DNA of 12,967 bases from Victivallales bacterium (GTDB taxonomy: Bacteria; Verrucomicrobiota; Lentisphaeria; Oligosphaerales; Lenti-02), in NCBI GenBank assembly GCA_018648945.1, contig JABGQJ010000060.1, forward strand, positions 6,368 through 19,334. Direction: 5' to 3'. Every line of letters starts with the position of its first letter. The first letter of the stretch is position 1. The notes below the pieces were generated by a model. The model saw nothing but the letters and a program-made list of their open reading frames with translations, made no database searches and was not told where the DNA came from. This document shows, in pieces, positions 1 to 6,889 of the stretch. Both the position numbers and the translations under genes were made by a program.

Positions 1-553
1 AGGCCGCGTGGAAGCTCTGCAGGAGGCTGCCGTCGTTGTGTACGGCGCGCATGCCCTTGCCGCCGCCGCCGGCCGATGCCTTGACCATCACCGGATAGCC
101 CATCTCCCGGGCGATGGCCAGGGCCTCCTCGTCAGTCTCGACGATGCCGGGGCTGCCGGGAATGATCGGCACGCCTGCGGCCGCAGCGGTCCGCCGCGCC
201 TCGGCCTTGTTGCCCATGCGGCGGATGGAGGCGGGGCTCGGCCCAATGAAGGTGATATTGCACTGCTCGCACACTTCCGCGAAGTGCGCGTTCTCGGCAA
301 GAAAGCCGTAGCCTGGGTGGATGGCATCCACGTCGCACACCTCGGCGGCCGCGATGACCCGCTCGATAAGCAGGTAGCTCTCGCTGGCCGGGGGAGGGCC
401 GATGCAGATGGCTTCGTCCGCCAGCTCGACGGCCAGGGTTCGCTCGTCCGCCTGCGAGTAGGCGACCACGCTGTGCACGCCCAGTTCACGGCAGGCACGC
501 ACGATCCGAAGGGCGATTTCGCCGCGATTGGCGATCAGAATGCTGGAAAACAT
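1..553 (-). CDS. accC: Biotin carboxylase subunit of acetyl-CoA carboxylase (N-terminal part, cut by window edge)
   Basis: The reading frame starts at an ATG (553-551) and runs off the left edge, giving 184 N-terminal residues of a protein normally about 450 long. It catalyses ATP-dependent carboxylation of the biotin carried by AccB, the first step of fatty-acid synthesis, in the cytoplasm. The family's opening is clear: [11 protein letters not shown] at residues 7-17, then [13 protein letters not shown] at 76-88, FIGPSP at 102-107, and the ATP-grasp glycine-rich lid [11 protein letters not shown] at 158-168. A GGGGGA ribosome-binding site lies 5 bases before the start. It follows accB by 38 bases on the same strand, the usual accB-accC order, so the two are almost certainly co-transcribed. 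Nothing looks broken in the visible part. Pyruvate or propionyl carboxylases share this domain, but the adjacent separate accB supports AccC. Confidence 0.95.
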   Translation of the reverse strand, partial: MFSSILIANRGEIALRIVRACRELGVHSVVAYSQADERTLAVELADEAICIGPPPASESYLLIERVIAAAEVCDVDAIHPGYGFLAENAHFAEVCEQCNITFIGPSPASIRRMGNKAEARRTAAAAGVPIIPGSPGIVETDEEALAIAREMGYPVMVKASAGGGGKGMRAVHNDGSLLQSFHAA

Positions 554-591
554 GGGGTTCCCCCGATTTGCGGAAGGACGCCGAAGGGACG

Positions 592-1035
592 TCAGGCGGG
601 AGTGATTTCAAAGAGCGGCTGGCCAAACTCGACGGCGTGGGCATCCTCCACCAGAAGGCGTTGGATGGTCCCCGAGCGCTCGGCCTTGACCTCATTCATC
701 ACCTTCATGGCCTCGATGATGCAGACCACGGTCTCCGGGGTGACGGCATCGCCCACCTTCACGAACGCTGGGGAATCGGGGGCCGGAGACTGGTAGAACG
801 TGCCCACGATGGGGGCCGTGATCGAGTCGGCGACGCTGACGGCGTCCTCGACGGGAGCAGCGGCGGTGGCGACCGGAGCGGCGGCCGCTACGTACTGCGG
901 CACAGCACCCACCTCGACCTTGCTGCCGCGACACATGGAAAGCTTGCCGCTCTCCTCGTCGATGTTGATCTCGGTCAGATCGTATTCGGCCATAAGCTTG
1001 GCCAACTGTTCCACTTGGCTGAATTCGGTGTTCAT
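592..1035 (-). CDS. accB: Biotin carboxyl carrier protein of acetyl-CoA carboxylase
   Basis: A 147-residue BCCP, normal length for the family. It carries biotin between the carboxylase and carboxyltransferase of acetyl-CoA carboxylase. The N-terminal helical segment (residues 1-40) is followed by an Ala/Pro/Val-rich flexible linker (about 45-70) and the biotinyl domain (72-147). The biotinylation site is EAMKVM at 108-113, with Lys111 the expected biotinyl lysine. The [14 protein letters not shown] segment (78-91) matches the protruding thumb of bacterial AccB, which separates it from other biotinyl/lipoyl domains. The start is chosen at 1035, where AGAAGGA lies upstream and the ATG overlaps the aroQ stop as ATGA, suggesting translational coupling. 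The same frame stays open to 1362, but the extension lies over aroQ in another frame and has no AccB character. Confidence 0.95.
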   Translation of the reverse strand: MNTEFSQVEQLAKLMAEYDLTEINIDEESGKLSMCRGSKVEVGAVPQYVAAAAPVATAAAPVEDAVSVADSITAPIVGTFYQSPAPDSPAFVKVGDAVTPETVVCIIEAMKVMNEVKAERSGTIQRLLVEDAHAVEFGQPLFEITPA

Positions 1036-1511
1036 TCTGTGGGTCCTTCTGTTTGAGCAGGGCCTGTCTGTTCCAGATAGGCCGCCAGCGCCCGTAGCGC
1101 CAGTTCGTAGCCAGACGTCCCGAGACCGCAGATCTGCCCCAGGCAGACGGGGGCGATCAGGGAATGGTGACGAAATTCCTCGCGGGCATATACATTGGAG
1201 ATGTGGACCTCGATGGCCGGCAGCCCGACCCCCTCGATCGCATCTCGGATGGCCACGCTTGTATGGGTATAGGCACCAGCGTTGAGCACGATGCCGGCAA
1301 AGTTGCCAAGGGCGTTCCCGATCCAGTCCACCAACTCCCCCTCGTGGTTGCTCTGGCGACACTCCACCGCCAAGCCAAGCTCGCCGGCAAGAGCGCGCGT
1401 CCGGTCCTCGACATCGGCCAGGGACCGAGTGCCGTAGATATCCGGCTTGCGCGTGCCAAGCAACTGTAGGTTGGGGCCGTTGAGGACCAGAATGCGGCGG
1501 GGAACGGTCAC
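1032..1511 (-). CDS. aroQ: Type II 3-dehydroquinate dehydratase
   Basis: A 159-residue type II dehydroquinase that converts 3-dehydroquinate to 3-dehydroshikimate in the shikimate pathway; the family acts as a cytoplasmic dodecamer. Signature segments are present in order: NGPNLQLLGTR (11-21) with the mobile-loop arginine Arg21, catalytic Tyr26 in DIYG, QSNHEGEL (53-60), NAGAYTHTS (77-85) and EVHISNVY (101-108) with catalytic His103. All key residues are intact. The start is a GTG at 1511, supported by AAAGGA 6 bases upstream; the nearby ATG at 1516 is out of frame and closes after three codons (ATGCCGTGA). The gene begins 48 bases after the upstream membrane-protein gene and overlaps accB by 4 bases. 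aroQ next to accB-accC is a recurring bacterial arrangement. Confidence 0.95.
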   Translation of the reverse strand: MTVPRRILVLNGPNLQLLGTRKPDIYGTRSLADVEDRTRALAGELGLAVECRQSNHEGELVDWIGNALGNFAGIVLNAGAYTHTSVAIRDAIEGVGLPAIEVHISNVYAREEFRHHSLIAPVCLGQICGLGTSGYELALRALAAYLEQTGPAQTEGPTE

Positions 1512-1559
1512 GGCATGTCCTTTGTCTTTGCTACTCCGTGGACTGGGTAGGATAGTGCC

Positions 1560-3593
1560 TCACTCGCCATTCGTCCATGCCGGGGCCGGTTGGAAGCGAA
1601 CCGGGAGGTCGCCGGAGGGGAAAACACCAGCATGGGGGGCAAGCCATTCGGCCAGGGCCGACAGCGGGAGTGGCGGCGGCAAACGCTCCGGCCAGGCGAG
1701 GAGCACGACCATCGCGCCCCCATCGGCTTCCCGGTCAAGCCGGTAGTCGGCGGCCAGGGCGGTGTGAATCAGCGGTGTCCATTCCGAGGACGGGAGGGTA
1801 GCGAGGCGCAGCCCCCGGATCAGGGCCTGGTAGGCCTGGTACTTGGGATGGCCCGGGTCCCATCGCACGGCCTCGGCAGCGGCTGATGCCGCCCCCGGCA
1901 GGTCGCCAAGCACGAGTCGCACGCGGGCCAGCTGCGCCCAGAACCCGGCGCGGTGCGGGGCTCGTTGAACAGCGCGTTCGTAGACCATCAGGGCATCCCC
2001 ATGATTCCCCTTCGCCTCCGCGAAGCGCCCGAGCAGGCGGTGGGGTTGCGGGCTGGTCGGTAGCCAGCGTGCGGCTTGCTTGCCCTGTTCCAGAAGTACC
2101 ATGGCAGGCTCTCCGGTCTGCATGCTAGTGCTGAATTTCTGGAACCTGTACTCGCCGGGCACGCGCAGGATGGGCAGGAAGGCGAACCCGGTCAGCAGCA
2201 GCAGGATAACCGTCCAGAGGCGCTGCCCCCGGCCAACCTGCTCGGGTAAAGCCGCACAAGCTTGGTCATGGAGCACGAGCAGGGGCAGGCAGGCAGCGGT
2301 CAGCACGGTTCCCGGGACCTGGACATTCAGGTCGAGGAACGCATGGGCCGACCATGCTCCCAAGCCGACGACCACTGCCAGCCTCTCGAGCCGGTCGTCC
2401 TTCTCCTCTGCCACCTGCTGCCGCGGAGAGAAGGCCAGCCAGGCGGGCAGGACCAGGCAGGCGAGGGCCGCAAGCCCCGCCAGGATGCCCGCCTGTGCCG
2501 CCAAACCAAGGGGCATGTTATGGGGCATATGGGTCGGTTCCGCGTGCAAGGGGCGCAAGCGCAGGTGGTCCGTGTAGAACTCCCCGAGCCCCGCCCCGGT
2601 CACGGGCTGGGTATGGAACATGATCCAGGCGCTGCGGTAGTACTGCAGACGGGCGGAAGCGGAGAGCAGGTTCCTGCCGCCACCCACCGCGAACATCAGC
2701 CCGATCCCCAGCAGCAGGGCCATGGCCGCCACCGGAATCCGCCAGCGCCGCAAGGCAGGCAGGGAGAGCCCCCCCAGTGCCAGTCCCGCCGCCAAGCCGA
2801 GGGCCGCGCTGCGGCTGCCGCTCCAGTAGAGGAGTGCCAGGCAGAGGAGCGCGCCCAAGCCAAGCAGAAGAGGTCGCGAGACGCGCGCCGGCTCAAACCG
2901 TCCTCCCGCTCGCCAAAGCACGACGAGAAGCAGGGGAGCAAGCAGGATCAGGTGCGCCGCATAGAGGTTGGCGCTCATCGGGAACGGGCCGTAGACGCGC
3001 CGCTGCTTGAGTTTGTCGTGGAGTCCGCTATTCGGGTTGAAGACACCGCCCTGCTTCTCAGCCCTTTCCCGCTCTTGCGCCTGCCCTCTGAGGAACTCCT
3101 CTTCCGTCCTCGCCAAACCGCCAAACCGCTGCTCGACACCGCGCACACAACACCAGAGCAGAGAGGCGGCAAGCGTGCGCACAAGGAGGCGGCGAGCCCA
3201 TGGGTCGCACGCCACAATTCTACGAACCGCCGCCGCCAGCACGGCGGCGGACGCGGCATGGCAGACAAACGGCAGGGCGTATTCCCATTCGGTCGTGCGG
3301 AGAAGCCCGAACAGCGAGGCGCCGGCCAAGGCAGACCATGCCGCCACAGGCCAGATACCTCGCCCCTTCACCGTCTGGCGATGGGCGCAGAGAGCCAGAA
3401 CATGGGCAAGCGCCGCCAGTGGAGCGCAAAGGAAGGGAGGCCAGGCCTCAAACACCCACTGCCAGCCGCCGATCGGGAAGTTCGCCCCTTCGGCAAAGCC
3501 GATGATCCCGGAGAACCTGAGCGGAGCGAGGAGCAAGAGACCCGCCACGTACCAACGCGCCGTTGCCGCAAGCTTGGGCCGCGACTCATTCAC
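1560..3593 (-). CDS. O-antigen ligase/polymerase-like (Wzy_C/WaaL family) membrane protein with C-terminal TPR-like region
   Basis: A 677-residue polytopic inner-membrane protein. About ten to eleven hydrophobic segments occupy residues 14-390 and 405-475, with a hydrophilic loop at 155-200. Family-type features are the YGPFPMSANLYAAH segment (201-214), WSGSRSAALGL (257-267), YRSAWIMF...GAGLGEFYTDH (319-343) and PHNMPLGLAAQAG (357-369), which resemble the periplasmic-loop and helix motifs of O-antigen ligases and polymerases. Residues about 505-600 contain alternating helices typical of TPR repeats (GDALMVYERAVQRAP; GAASAAAEAVRWDP), a common C-terminal addition. Family knowledge suggests it joins or polymerises lipid-linked glycans outside the inner membrane; ligase versus polymerase versus protein glycosyltransferase cannot be decided here. 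The GTG start overlaps the ricT stop (GTGA), with AGGTGG 6 bases upstream, indicating coupling. No glycan-synthesis genes lie beside it. Confidence 0.82.
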   Translation of the reverse strand: MNESRPKLAATARWYVAGLLLLAPLRFSGIIGFAEGANFPIGGWQWVFEAWPPFLCAPLAALAHVLALCAHRQTVKGRGIWPVAAWSALAGASLFGLLRTTEWEYALPFVCHAASAAVLAAAVRRIVACDPWARRLLVRTLAASLLWCCVRGVEQRFGGLARTEEEFLRGQAQERERAEKQGGVFNPNSGLHDKLKQRRVYGPFPMSANLYAAHLILLAPLLLVVLWRAGGRFEPARVSRPLLLGLGALLCLALLYWSGSRSAALGLAAGLALGGLSLPALRRWRIPVAAMALLLGIGLMFAVGGGRNLLSASARLQYYRSAWIMFHTQPVTGAGLGEFYTDHLRLRPLHAEPTHMPHNMPLGLAAQAGILAGLAALACLVLPAWLAFSPRQQVAEEKDDRLERLAVVVGLGAWSAHAFLDLNVQVPGTVLTAACLPLLVLHDQACAALPEQVGRGQRLWTVILLLLTGFAFLPILRVPGEYRFQKFSTSMQTGEPAMVLLEQGKQAARWLPTSPQPHRLLGRFAEAKGNHGDALMVYERAVQRAPHRAGFWAQLARVRLVLGDLPGAASAAAEAVRWDPGHPKYQAYQALIRGLRLATLPSSEWTPLIHTALAADYRLDREADGGAMVVLLAWPERLPPPLPLSALAEWLAPHAGVFPSGDLPVRFQPAPAWTNGE

Positions 3594-4759
3594 GCGGCGC
3601 CACCTGTGCCCTGCGGCGGCTTGCCGCCGCCTTGGGGTGGCTTGCCGCCCTGGGACGGGTTGCCGCCTTCCTGGCGATTGCCGCCACGGCGCCCACGGCG
3701 CCGACTACGGCGGCGCCGACTGCTGCCGCTGGCTGGACTGCCATCGTCCTGCTTCGGCGCGCCCTTGTCGTTGGCGGGGGGCGCCGCGCCGGGCGTTGCT
3801 GCAGGAGGGGTCTTCTTTGCTGGCCCGTCCGCTTGGCCGGGCCTGCCCCGTTCGGGCCGCTCGCCTCGTCTGGAGTCGGCCCTGCGGGAGCTTTGCCGAC
3901 CGGATTCGCCGGATCTGGATGAGCCCGAGCGTCGGCGCCGGTCGCGGTCCCTCGCCGACGCACCATCGCCCGGCGCGCTGCCTTCCTGCTTCGCTCCAGC
4001 TCCCGGACAGTCGCCGCCGCAGCCTCCCTGCGGGCACTGGGCCCGCTGGCGCTTCTCTTCGGCAAGGTCTTCGCGATAGCGCGAATACTCGTACTGCAGG
4101 CAGCACTTCAGGCGCCCGCAGGTGCCAGAGATATTGAGCGGATTCAGAGATAGCCCCTGGATCTTCGCCATTTTCACGCTGATGCTGCTGAAACGCTTGA
4201 GGAACGTGGAACAGCAGAACGCCCGCCCGCAGACCCCGATACCGCCCTGCAACGCCGCCTCGTCCCGCACGCCAACCTGGCGTAGCTCGACCCGGGTCCG
4301 CAACGTGTGCGAGAGATCCCGCAGCAGCTCCCGAAAATCGACTCGCCCCTCGGCCGCGAACTGGAAGACAGCCAAGCGCCGGTCGAAGGAGTAGTGCGTG
4401 TGCACAAGCTTCATGTCCAGCTTGTGGGCGGCGATGCGTTCGTTGGCCCGTTCGGCCATGGACTGGGACGTCATGTCGTTCTCTTCCGCCGTCTGCTTGT
4501 CCTCCTCGGTTGACCGGCGGAGAACCTTGGGCACCCGGTGCCCCTCCACATGCCGCCCTTTGTTGGTCTCGTGGGTGAGCTGTTCCAGTTTGGCGGGAGG
4601 CACGGGGCCTTCGTCGTGACAGGCGGTGACGCTGGCGTAATCCTGGTAGCGCTCGCACTGGACAATGACGATGTCCCCGATCACGAGCTTCAGCCCCTCC
4701 TCGGCAATGCACTCATAGCCCAGGCCGGGGGCTACTTCGACGTGATATAGATAGTCCAT
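3590..4759 (-). CDS. ricT: PSP1-domain protein, RicT/YaaT homologue with long Arg/Gly-rich tail
   Basis: A 389-residue homologue of Bacillus RicT (YaaT), which with RicA and RicF forms an Fe-S complex promoting RNase Y-dependent mRNA maturation. Residues 110-230 are strongly conserved: HKLDMKLV (112-119), YSFDRR (123-128), AEGRVDFRELLRDL (136-149), VELRQVGVRDEA (157-168), CGRAFCCSTFL (177-187) and LSLNPLNISGTCGRLKCCLQYE. Conserved cysteines are Cys177, 182, 183, 214, 219 and 220, of which some bind Fe-S clusters in the Bacillus complex. An additional C-x4-C-x3-C cluster lies at 242-251, then a disordered Arg/Ser/Gly/Pro-rich tail to residue 389; Bacillus RicT is about 275 residues long. The start is chosen at ATG 4759 because MDYLYHVEV aligns with the family N-terminus. 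ATG at 4771 and 4858 are in frame, and 4858 has an AGAAGGGG-like site, so a longer form is possible. It is first in the minus-strand operon. Confidence 0.88.
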   Translation of the reverse strand: MDYLYHVEVAPGLGYECIAEEGLKLVIGDIVIVQCERYQDYASVTACHDEGPVPPAKLEQLTHETNKGRHVEGHRVPKVLRRSTEEDKQTAEENDMTSQSMAERANERIAAHKLDMKLVHTHYSFDRRLAVFQFAAEGRVDFRELLRDLSHTLRTRVELRQVGVRDEAALQGGIGVCGRAFCCSTFLKRFSSISVKMAKIQGLSLNPLNISGTCGRLKCCLQYEYSRYREDLAEEKRQRAQCPQGGCGGDCPGAGAKQEGSAPGDGASARDRDRRRRSGSSRSGESGRQSSRRADSRRGERPERGRPGQADGPAKKTPPAATPGAAPPANDKGAPKQDDGSPASGSSRRRRSRRRGRRGGNRQEGGNPSQGGKPPQGGGKPPQGTGGAA

Positions 4760-4818
4760 TCGGTGTCCCATATAGTCTCGAATCGGCCCGGAGCCGACTG
4801 CGATGAATTCACGGCGCA

Positions 4819-4838
4819 CAGAGGACGCACATCCTCTG
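4819..4838 (-). promoter_or_regulatory. Leader hairpin upstream of ricT
   Basis: CAGAGGA (4819-4825) and TCCTCTG (4832-4838) form a perfect 7-base-pair stem with a 6-base loop, about 60 bases before the chosen ricT start. It is not followed by a T-tract on the minus strand, so a terminator is unlikely. If translation starts at 4858 instead, it lies within the coding region. Function unknown. Confidence 0.3.
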
Positions 4839-4942
4839 CCGGATGAAATGCCTACCATACCCCTTCTTTGGGGGCTTGCGTAGCATGACCATCCGTGACC
4901 GGGCCGGGCGAACGGGTTGCGCAGCGCCGACAGACACCCTAG

Positions 4943-4956
4943 GTTGGCGCGTCAAC
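4943..4956. promoter_or_regulatory. Near-palindromic operator candidate (LacI-type layout)
   Basis: GTTGGCG/CGTCAAC is a 14-base palindrome with one mismatched pair and a central CG step. LacI-family repressors commonly bind even palindromes with a central CG, and such regulators often control sugar-metabolism genes like the downstream oxidoreductase 112 bases away. It also lies inside a wider inverted repeat (GTTGCGC 4916-4922, GCGCAAC 4958-4964). The protein partner is unknown and short palindromes arise by chance. Confidence 0.3.
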
Positions 4957-5067
4957 GGCGCAACGTTCGCCCAGCGCAAGGGCAAGCTCAGAAGAGTGGC
5001 GCGGGGGCGAGGGTTGCGGGTGATTTCCCCAATACGGTAGAACCGCGACACCAGCGAGGAGCAGGGC

Positions 5068-6120
5068 ATGACACCGGTGAAACTCGGCGTGATCGGATGT
5101 GGCGTGATTGGCTCGGCCAACCTGAAGGACGCGATGGCCAGCGAGTTGGTCGAGGTCGTCGCCGCGGCCGACCTGCGGGTCTCGCGGCGGGAGTGGGCCA
5201 CCAGCCAAGGCGTCCCTCGCGTCTACGAAGACGGGCGTGACCTGCTCGACCAGGATCCGGAGGTGGAGGCGGTGGTCATCGCCTTCCCGGCTGGCACGCG
5301 GACGGCCATGGGGCTGCACGCCTTGGCGAGCGGCAAGCATGTGCTCACCGAGAAGCCCGTCGCCGGCAATGCGCGGGAAGTGCGCACTCTCATGGCTCGG
5401 GCCGGAGATCGCGTGGTGGCATGCCTATCTTCCCGGTTCCGCTTCTTCGAGTCGGCCATGAAGGCCCGCGAAGTGGTGGAATCCGGCGTGTTGGGGGACA
5501 TTCGCCGGCTCCACGTGCGCGCTCTGCTGGCCGGCGGCCCCAAGAACGACCGAGTGCCCCCCCCCTGGCGCGAGTCCTTCTGCATGAACGCCGGGGGAAT
5601 CCTGACCAACTGGAGCTGCTACGACCTGGACTACATCCTCGGCACGGCCGGTTGGGCGTTCCGCCCCAAGACCGTCCTTGCCCAGACCTGGGAGTGCGTG
5701 CCCGCCTTCCGTTGCCATGTGGCGCCGGAGTCGGATGCAGACGCGTGGTACAGCGCGTTCGTCCTTGGGCAGGACGGCACCGTCCTCACCTTGGAGCGAG
5801 GCGAGTTCATGCCCCAGACGACCGAGATGGCATGGCAGATCAGTGGAACCAACGGCGCTCTCCACCTTGGCATGCTCAATACCGACGATCGGCGGCTTGT
5901 GCTGAATATCGGCGAGACCGAGAAGGGCGTCACGGAGACCGTGCTCTGGGAAGGCAAGGACGAGAAGCCCGGCGGCAATCGTCTGGCCATCGAGGACTTC
6001 GCCCTGGCCATCCGCGAGAACCGTCCGCCAGCCACTGGCATGGAACAGGCCCTCACCATGATGCAGATCACGGACGCGATCTACCAATCGGCCCATAGCG
6101 GCCAGGCCGTCGATGTCTGA
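5068..6120 (+). CDS. Gfo/Idh/MocA family oxidoreductase-like protein with substituted catalytic motif
   Basis: A 350-residue protein of normal family length. Such proteins bind NAD(P) through an N-terminal Rossmann fold and usually oxidise or reduce sugars, inositols or their derivatives. Visible are the dinucleotide-binding GCGVIG (10-15), the acidic position near the end of the second strand (AAADL, 32-36), and the EKP signature with Lys96 (95-97). The C-terminal half (about 125-350) is the mixed alpha/beta substrate domain. At residues 176-188 the usual GGxxxDxGxHxxD pattern reads GGILTNWSCYDLD: the catalytic Asp and His positions are Asn181 and Tyr185, while Asp188 is kept. No signal peptide, so cytoplasmic. 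GAGGAG lies 6 bases before the ATG. It stands alone on the plus strand and converges on the thioredoxin gene 13 bases downstream. The substrate cannot be named. Confidence 0.88.
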   Translation: MTPVKLGVIGCGVIGSANLKDAMASELVEVVAAADLRVSRREWATSQGVPRVYEDGRDLLDQDPEVEAVVIAFPAGTRTAMGLHALASGKHVLTEKPVAGNAREVRTLMARAGDRVVACLSSRFRFFESAMKAREVVESGVLGDIRRLHVRALLAGGPKNDRVPPPWRESFCMNAGGILTNWSCYDLDYILGTAGWAFRPKTVLAQTWECVPAFRCHVAPESDADAWYSAFVLGQDGTVLTLERGEFMPQTTEMAWQISGTNGALHLGMLNTDDRRLVLNIGETEKGVTETVLWEGKDEKPGGNRLAIEDFALAIRENRPPATGMEQALTMMQITDAIYQSAHSGQAVDV

Positions 6121-6133
6121 GCTGTTAGCCTGG

Positions 6134-6694
6134 TCAGAGAGATAGCTCGGCGAACGCGGTAAGCAGTTCCATCTTGGAGGACGTGCCAATCCGGGTCTCC
6201 ACCGGCTTGCCGTCGCGGAAGAACATCAGGGTCGGCAAGCGCCGAATGCCGTATTTCTTGGCCAAGTCGTAGTGATCAAGGACGTTCACCTTGGCGATCT
6301 TGAACTTCCCCTCGACCTCTGGGGCAAGCTCGGTCAGGACAGGCATCTGCTTCAGACAGGCGCTGCACTGGGGAGACCAAAAATCCACCAGAGTGACCCC
6401 CTCCGCCACGGTCTTCTCAAACGTCTCCGGCGTCAGGGTAGTGAGGGCGGCCGCGTATTCGGCGCTCGACGGATCGCCCCCCGACTTGCCGCCGCCAGCA
6501 CCGGAGCCAGAACCCACCCCGGCGGCGAGGGCGAACGTGAGACCCAGGATCATCCCCACGGCCCCTCCTCGCAGAGGGTTCGCCGTCAGTGGACACGTAC
6601 CGGTTCGGCAGGATTTGGTCGATCCCAGAGCGGCACCAATCAGCCCGCCCAGGCATCCCGCCAAGAGAATCCACAGTGTGCCGCTGGTCGCCAT
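6134..6694 (-). CDS. Membrane-anchored thioredoxin-domain protein with DUF6132-like N-terminus
   Basis: A 186-residue protein. Residues 6-22 and 42-60 are hydrophobic and flank a short loop, C29-RTG-T-C34-PLTANP40, a pattern I associate with DUF6132-type small membrane proteins. A Gly/Ser linker (60-75) leads to a thioredoxin domain (about 82-186): VDFWSPQCSACLKQMP with a C110-S-A-C113 redox pair, KVNVLDHYDLAKKYGIRRLPTLMFF with cis-Pro154, and RIGTSSK near the end. Thioredoxin domains exchange disulfides; CSAC rather than CGPC suggests an altered redox potential, but direction is not predictable. The start at 6694 is chosen because GGAGA lies 7 bases upstream and the first membrane helix follows at once; the frame remains open to a GTG at 6802 without a convincing site. 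The topology of the thioredoxin domain relative to the membrane is unresolved. Confidence 0.8.
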   Translation of the reverse strand: MATSGTLWILLAGCLGGLIGAALGSTKSCRTGTCPLTANPLRGGAVGMILGLTFALAAGVGSGSGAGGGKSGGDPSSAEYAAALTTLTPETFEKTVAEGVTLVDFWSPQCSACLKQMPVLTELAPEVEGKFKIAKVNVLDHYDLAKKYGIRRLPTLMFFRDGKPVETRIGTSSKMELLTAFAELSL

Positions 6695-6718
6695 CCGATC
6701 GTCTCCGCAGAGCATGCG

Positions 6719-6754
6719 TTGTGTTGAGTCGTACTGAGAGAGACCAACACACAA
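6719..6754. promoter_or_regulatory. Inverted repeat upstream of the thioredoxin gene
   Basis: TTGTGTTG (6719-6726) and CAACACACAA (6745-6754) are inverted relative to each other apart from a 2-base insertion in the second arm, separated by 18 bases. They lie 25-60 bases before the thioredoxin start on the minus strand, where an operator or promoter would be expected. No clear -10/-35 pair was found. Could be chance. Confidence 0.25.
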
Positions 6755-6840
6755 GGCGGAGGTTTCCTGGCACACGCCATCCACCCCACCTTTCTGCGAC
6801 ACTTGTCGGGGGAAATGGGGCGGTGGCGGGTCGATCCATG

Positions 6841-6877
6841 GATACGGCCGATGCGCGCGGGACCCATCGGCCGTATC
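6841..6877 (-). terminator. 13-base-pair perfect hairpin, probable terminator or mRNA 3' end
   Basis: GATACGGCCGATG (6841-6853) and CATCGGCCGTATC (6865-6877) are perfect inverted repeats with an 11-base loop. The hairpin starts 12 bases after the stop codon of the minus-strand 61-residue gene and precedes the thioredoxin gene, so it probably ends or stabilises the upstream transcript. There is no T-tract after the stem on either strand, so a classical rho-independent terminator is not shown. Confidence 0.5.
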
Positions 6878-6889
6878 GGTGAAGCCGGA

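Larger units (their letters stand above)
4760..5067. promoter_or_regulatory. Divergent intergenic control region between ricT operon and oxidoreductase gene
   Basis: This 308-base gap separates two divergent transcription units, so it should hold both promoters. I could not identify a convincing sigma70 pair in either direction. It contains a near-palindrome at 4943-4956, a 7-base inverted repeat 4916-4922/4958-4964 that encloses it, and a 7-base-pair hairpin at 4819-4838 in what would be the ricT leader. Part (4760-4858) could instead be coding if ricT starts further upstream. No RNA gene was recognised. Confidence 0.5.

Noticed and set aside
1036..1362. Extended N-terminus for accB
   Set aside because: It overlaps aroQ in another frame and lacks AccB character; the ATG at 1035 has a ribosome-binding site and ATGA coupling.
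3600..3720. Repeated GC-rich DNA (TTGCCGCC units) considered as a CRISPR or regulatory repeat
   Set aside because: Unit spacing is irregular and the repeats fall in frame within the Gly/Pro/Gln-rich tail of ricT, so they reflect low-complexity coding.
2262..4079. A long open frame of 605 codons on the plus strand
   Set aside because: It lies opposite the recognisable ligase-like and ricT genes; its translation is low-complexity Gln/Arg/Pro-rich and matches nothing. It is a by-product of high GC content.
5014..5038. Possible promoter TTGCGG ... TACGGT before the oxidoreductase gene
   Set aside because: The spacer is only 13 bases and both hexamers are weak.
6695..6802. Extended N-terminus for the thioredoxin-domain protein
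   Set aside because: It would begin at a GTG without a good ribosome-binding site and add a non-hydrophobic stretch before the membrane helix.
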